Source of the DNA: an uncultured Oscillibacter sp.
GTDB taxonomy: Bacteria; Bacillota; Clostridia; Oscillospirales; Oscillospiraceae
Direction: 5' to 3'
Length of the DNA stretch: 43,471 bases
Assembly: GCA_946551795.1 (NCBI GenBank)
Contig: CAMNRF010000011.1
Coordinates: forward strand, 1 to 43,471
Below are positions 41,366 to 43,471 of the stretch, piece by piece; positions within the stretch are counted from its first letter, which is position 1, and each line of letters begins with the position of its first letter. The notes under the pieces were generated by a model. It was given only the letters and a program-made list of their open reading frames with translations, was not told where the DNA came from and ran no database searches. The translations under genes and the position numbers were made by a program.

Positions 41366-42988
41366 ATGAAGACAAAGCAGATGGAAGAGGAAGCCCGGGG
41401 CACGGCCCCGGAGGATACCGCGCCTCAAACGGAGACCAAGAGGAGGGCGCGGCGCCTTCCCAGGCTGAAAAAGCCCCGCCGCCGCGGGCTGATCGCCGGC
41501 GCGGCGGTGATTCTGGCGGCGGCGCTGGTGATCTCCCGCCTCCAGCAGGGCGGCACGGCCCAGGCGGGGGCCAACTACCAGCCCGTTCCCGTCACCCGGC
41601 AGGACATCGCCGTGACGGTCTCCGGCAGCGGCACCCTGGCCCCGGCGGACGCCTACAACGTCTCCACCCTGATCTCCGGGGCCATCGAGGAGGCCCCCTT
41701 TGAGGAGGACGACCTGGTGGAGAAGGGGACGCTCCTGTACACCCTGGACAGCGGCGACGCCCAAAGCTCTGTCCAGCGGGCCAACATCTCCGCGGCCCAG
41801 GCCCGATTGAGCCTGGAGCAGGCCCGGGAGGCGCTGCATCCCACGGCGCCCATCGGCGGCGTCATCAACGAGGTCTTCGTCCACAACGGCGACAGCGTCA
41901 CCGCCGGAACGGCCCTGGCCAAGATCATGACCAGCCGGGACCTGTCCATCGACTTTCTGTTCCCCTACGTGGACCCCTCGGAGTTCTACGTGGGCCAGGC
42001 CGCCACGGTGTTTGTGGGGGACTTCGCGGACTCCGTCCCCGGCACTGTGGAGGCGGTGTCCGACTCCACCTCCGTCATGAGCAACGGCCAGGAGGGCAGC
42101 TCCGTCCGGGTGAAGATCACCAACCCCGGCGTGCTGTCGGACAGCTTCAAGGCCTCCGCCTGCGTCGGCAGCTATTCCAGCTACGGTTTGGCCACGGTGT
42201 CCATGGCCGGCGCCGCCACGGTGTACTCCGTGGGCAGCGGCACGGTGACGGGCTTCGACAAGCTGGCGGGCAGCAGCGTGGCCAAGGGCGAGGTGCTGTG
42301 CACCATCGAGTCCGAGACTAACCGGGCCCAGGCGGAAAACGCCCGGCTGAGCGCGGAGAGCGCCAGCCTCTCCGCCGGCAGCGCCGCCGACAACCTGGAC
42401 GACTACCGGATCGAGTCCCCCATCTCCGGTACGGTGATCGAGAAGAAGTTCAAGGCCGGGGACAAGGTGGACGGCGCCTCCTCCGGTACCCTGGCCATCA
42501 TCTACGACATGAGCTATCTCAAGGTGGAGATGGATGTGGGTGAGCTGGACATCGGCAAGGTGCGGGCCGGGCAGACTGTGGAGATCACCGCGGCGGCGCT
42601 GATGGGTCAGACCTTCCACGGCACCGTGGAGCGGGTGAGCGTCAACGGCACCACCACCAGCGGCTTTACCACCTACCCGGTGACCATTGTCGTTGAGGAC
42701 TACGGCGACTTGAAGCCGGGCATGAACGTCTCCGCCACCATCCTGGGCGAGACGGTGGAGGACGCCCTCTGCGTGCCTGTGGGGGCGGTGAACCGGGGCA
42801 ATACGGTGCTGGTTCCCGGCGAGGGGGCCATGACCGGGGACGGCGCCTCTGTGACGGACCCCTCCAAACTGGAGGAGCGGCCCGTGACCCTGGGGAAGAG
42901 CGACGATACATACATCCAGATCACCTCCGGCCTGGAGGAGGGCGAGACCGTGCTGATTCTGGACCAGACGGCGGTCATGGGAGGCTGA
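41366..42988 (+). CDS. HlyD/MacA-type efflux periplasmic-adaptor-like protein, enlarged
   Basis: 540 residues, clearly longer than the ~370-420 usual for MacA/YknX. A basic cytoplasmic tail is followed by one transmembrane helix (about 41-58), so most of the protein is outside the membrane. Two lipoyl/biotinyl-like units appear: residues about 80-190 ([40 protein letters not shown]) and about 290-390 ([40 protein letters not shown]), each split by a helical hairpin. A beta-barrel ([20 protein letters not shown]) and membrane-proximal domain follow. It ends four bases before the ATPase start. Confidence 0.88.
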   Translation: MKTKQMEEEARGTAPEDTAPQTETKRRARRLPRLKKPRRRGLIAGAAVILAAALVISRLQQGGTAQAGANYQPVPVTRQDIAVTVSGSGTLAPADAYNVSTLISGAIEEAPFEEDDLVEKGTLLYTLDSGDAQSSVQRANISAAQARLSLEQAREALHPTAPIGGVINEVFVHNGDSVTAGTALAKIMTSRDLSIDFLFPYVDPSEFYVGQAATVFVGDFADSVPGTVEAVSDSTSVMSNGQEGSSVRVKITNPGVLSDSFKASACVGSYSSYGLATVSMAGAATVYSVGSGTVTGFDKLAGSSVAKGEVLCTIESETNRAQAENARLSAESASLSAGSAADNLDDYRIESPISGTVIEKKFKAGDKVDGASSGTLAIIYDMSYLKVEMDVGELDIGKVRAGQTVEITAAALMGQTFHGTVERVSVNGTTTSGFTTYPVTIVVEDYGDLKPGMNVSATILGETVEDALCVPVGAVNRGNTVLVPGEGAMTGDGASVTDPSKLEERPVTLGKSDDTYIQITSGLEEGETVLILDQTAVMGG

Positions 42989-42992
42989 GACC

Positions 42993-43471
42993 GTGGAGCA
43001 TCTCATTGAGCTGAAAAACGTCTACAAGATCTATCAGATGGGCTCCGAGGAGGTCCATGCCCTGGACGGGGTGGACCTCGCCATCGACCCGGGGGAGTTC
43101 GTGGCCATCGTGGGCCAGTCCGGCTCCGGCAAGTCCACGGCCATGAACATCATCGGCTGTCTGGACGTGCCCACCTCCGGCACCTACCACCTGGGGGGGA
43201 CCGACGTCTCCACCATGGACGACGACCAGCAGGCGGAGATCCGCAACCGGATGCTGGGGTTCATCTTCCAGCAGTACAACCTGATCCCCAAGCTCACGGT
43301 GCAGGAGAACGTGGAGCTGCCGCTGCTGTACGCCGGCGTCTCCGCCGAGGAGCGCCGGGAGCGGGCGGTCCGGTCGCTGGAGCGGGTGGGGCTGGCTGAC
43401 AAGGGCCGGAACCTGCCCAGCCAGCTCTCCGGCGGCCAGCAGCAGCGGGTGTCCATCGCCCGGGCCCTGGC
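42993..43471 (+). CDS. MacB/LolD-type ABC ATPase, N-terminal part (cut by window edge)
   Basis: Start GTG 42993 lies about eight bases after GGGAGG inside the adaptor's last codons; the next 159 codons are open to the window end. The peptide shows [20 protein letters not shown], Walker [10 protein letters not shown], the Q-loop [13 protein letters not shown] and the signature [17 protein letters not shown], all typical of the MacB/LolD/YknY subfamily. With the adaptor it forms a tripartite-type efflux or lipoprotein/peptide export pump; the FtsX-like permease should follow outside the window. Confidence 0.92.
   Translation, partial: MEHLIELKNVYKIYQMGSEEVHALDGVDLAIDPGEFVAIVGQSGSGKSTAMNIIGCLDVPTSGTYHLGGTDVSTMDDDQQAEIRNRMLGFIFQQYNLIPKLTVQENVELPLLYAGVSAEERRERAVRSLERVGLADKGRNLPSQLSGGQQQRVSIARAL

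Overview
The window reads as a GC-rich Firmicute. Near-perfect AGGAGG-type ribosome sites precede most genes, promoters are sigma-A-like with 17-18 bp spacers, and there are cobalamin riboswitches, ECF and NikA-like transporters and a tcdE-type phage holin. I infer a gut clostridial lineage near Oscillospiraceae, without proof of genus.

Left part (1-7.8 kb): a minus-strand type I-C CRISPR-Cas operon (cas3-cas5c-cas8c-cas7c-cas4, running off the left edge) with one strong promoter. Divergent from it is an AlbA_2/ATPase-like gene with a C-terminal winged helix. This part ends at a 45-nt fragment of the 3' half of a tRNA-Val(GAC)-like gene followed by a terminator hairpin, as expected of the right attachment site of an island integrated in a tRNA gene. 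No CRISPR array or integrase is visible.

8.0-12.5 kb: a four-gene phosphorelay: a 7TM-type hybrid histidine kinase with REC and HPt domains, a receiver protein, a CheX-like phosphatase and a CheY. 12.5-25.4 kb: a cobalt/B12 region. A NikABCDE-like importer (minus strand) lies behind a cobalamin riboswitch with a terminator. A BtuFCD-like importer runs divergently and is followed by sirC and cobA. A second cobalamin riboswitch with a terminator precedes the cobaltochelatase gene cbiK. Together these suggest cobalt uptake, corrinoid or iron-chelate uptake, and the steps uroporphyrinogen III to precorrin-2 to sirohydrochlorin to cobalt-sirohydrochlorin.

Three copies of a non-coding ~165-bp, TA-flanked, terminal-inverted-repeat element (MITE-like) sit at 12.6, 17.1 and 25.2 kb. 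Their central hairpins differ by compensatory changes. A second hairpin-rich repeat occurs in inverted copies on either side of sirC-cobA-cbiK.

25.7-31.8 kb: a minus-strand defence-like operon: a metallo-beta-lactamase-fold protein with a Cys-rich tail, an intact type III methyltransferase (mod), and a res gene broken by a large internal deletion with frameshift. 32-35.3 kb: an ECF S component, a flavodoxin behind a MerR-type 19-bp-spacer promoter, and an isolated three-gene lysis cassette (holin, small phage-like protein, C39 peptidase). 35.5-43.5 kb: a chemoreceptor, a GNAT acetyltransferase, small hypothetical genes, a membrane-anchored DNA/RNA non-specific endonuclease, a DnaQ-like exonuclease, then tetR, an unusually long HlyD/MacA-type adaptor and a MacB-type ATPase (cut by the right edge), preceded by a long palindrome and a CueR-like promoter.
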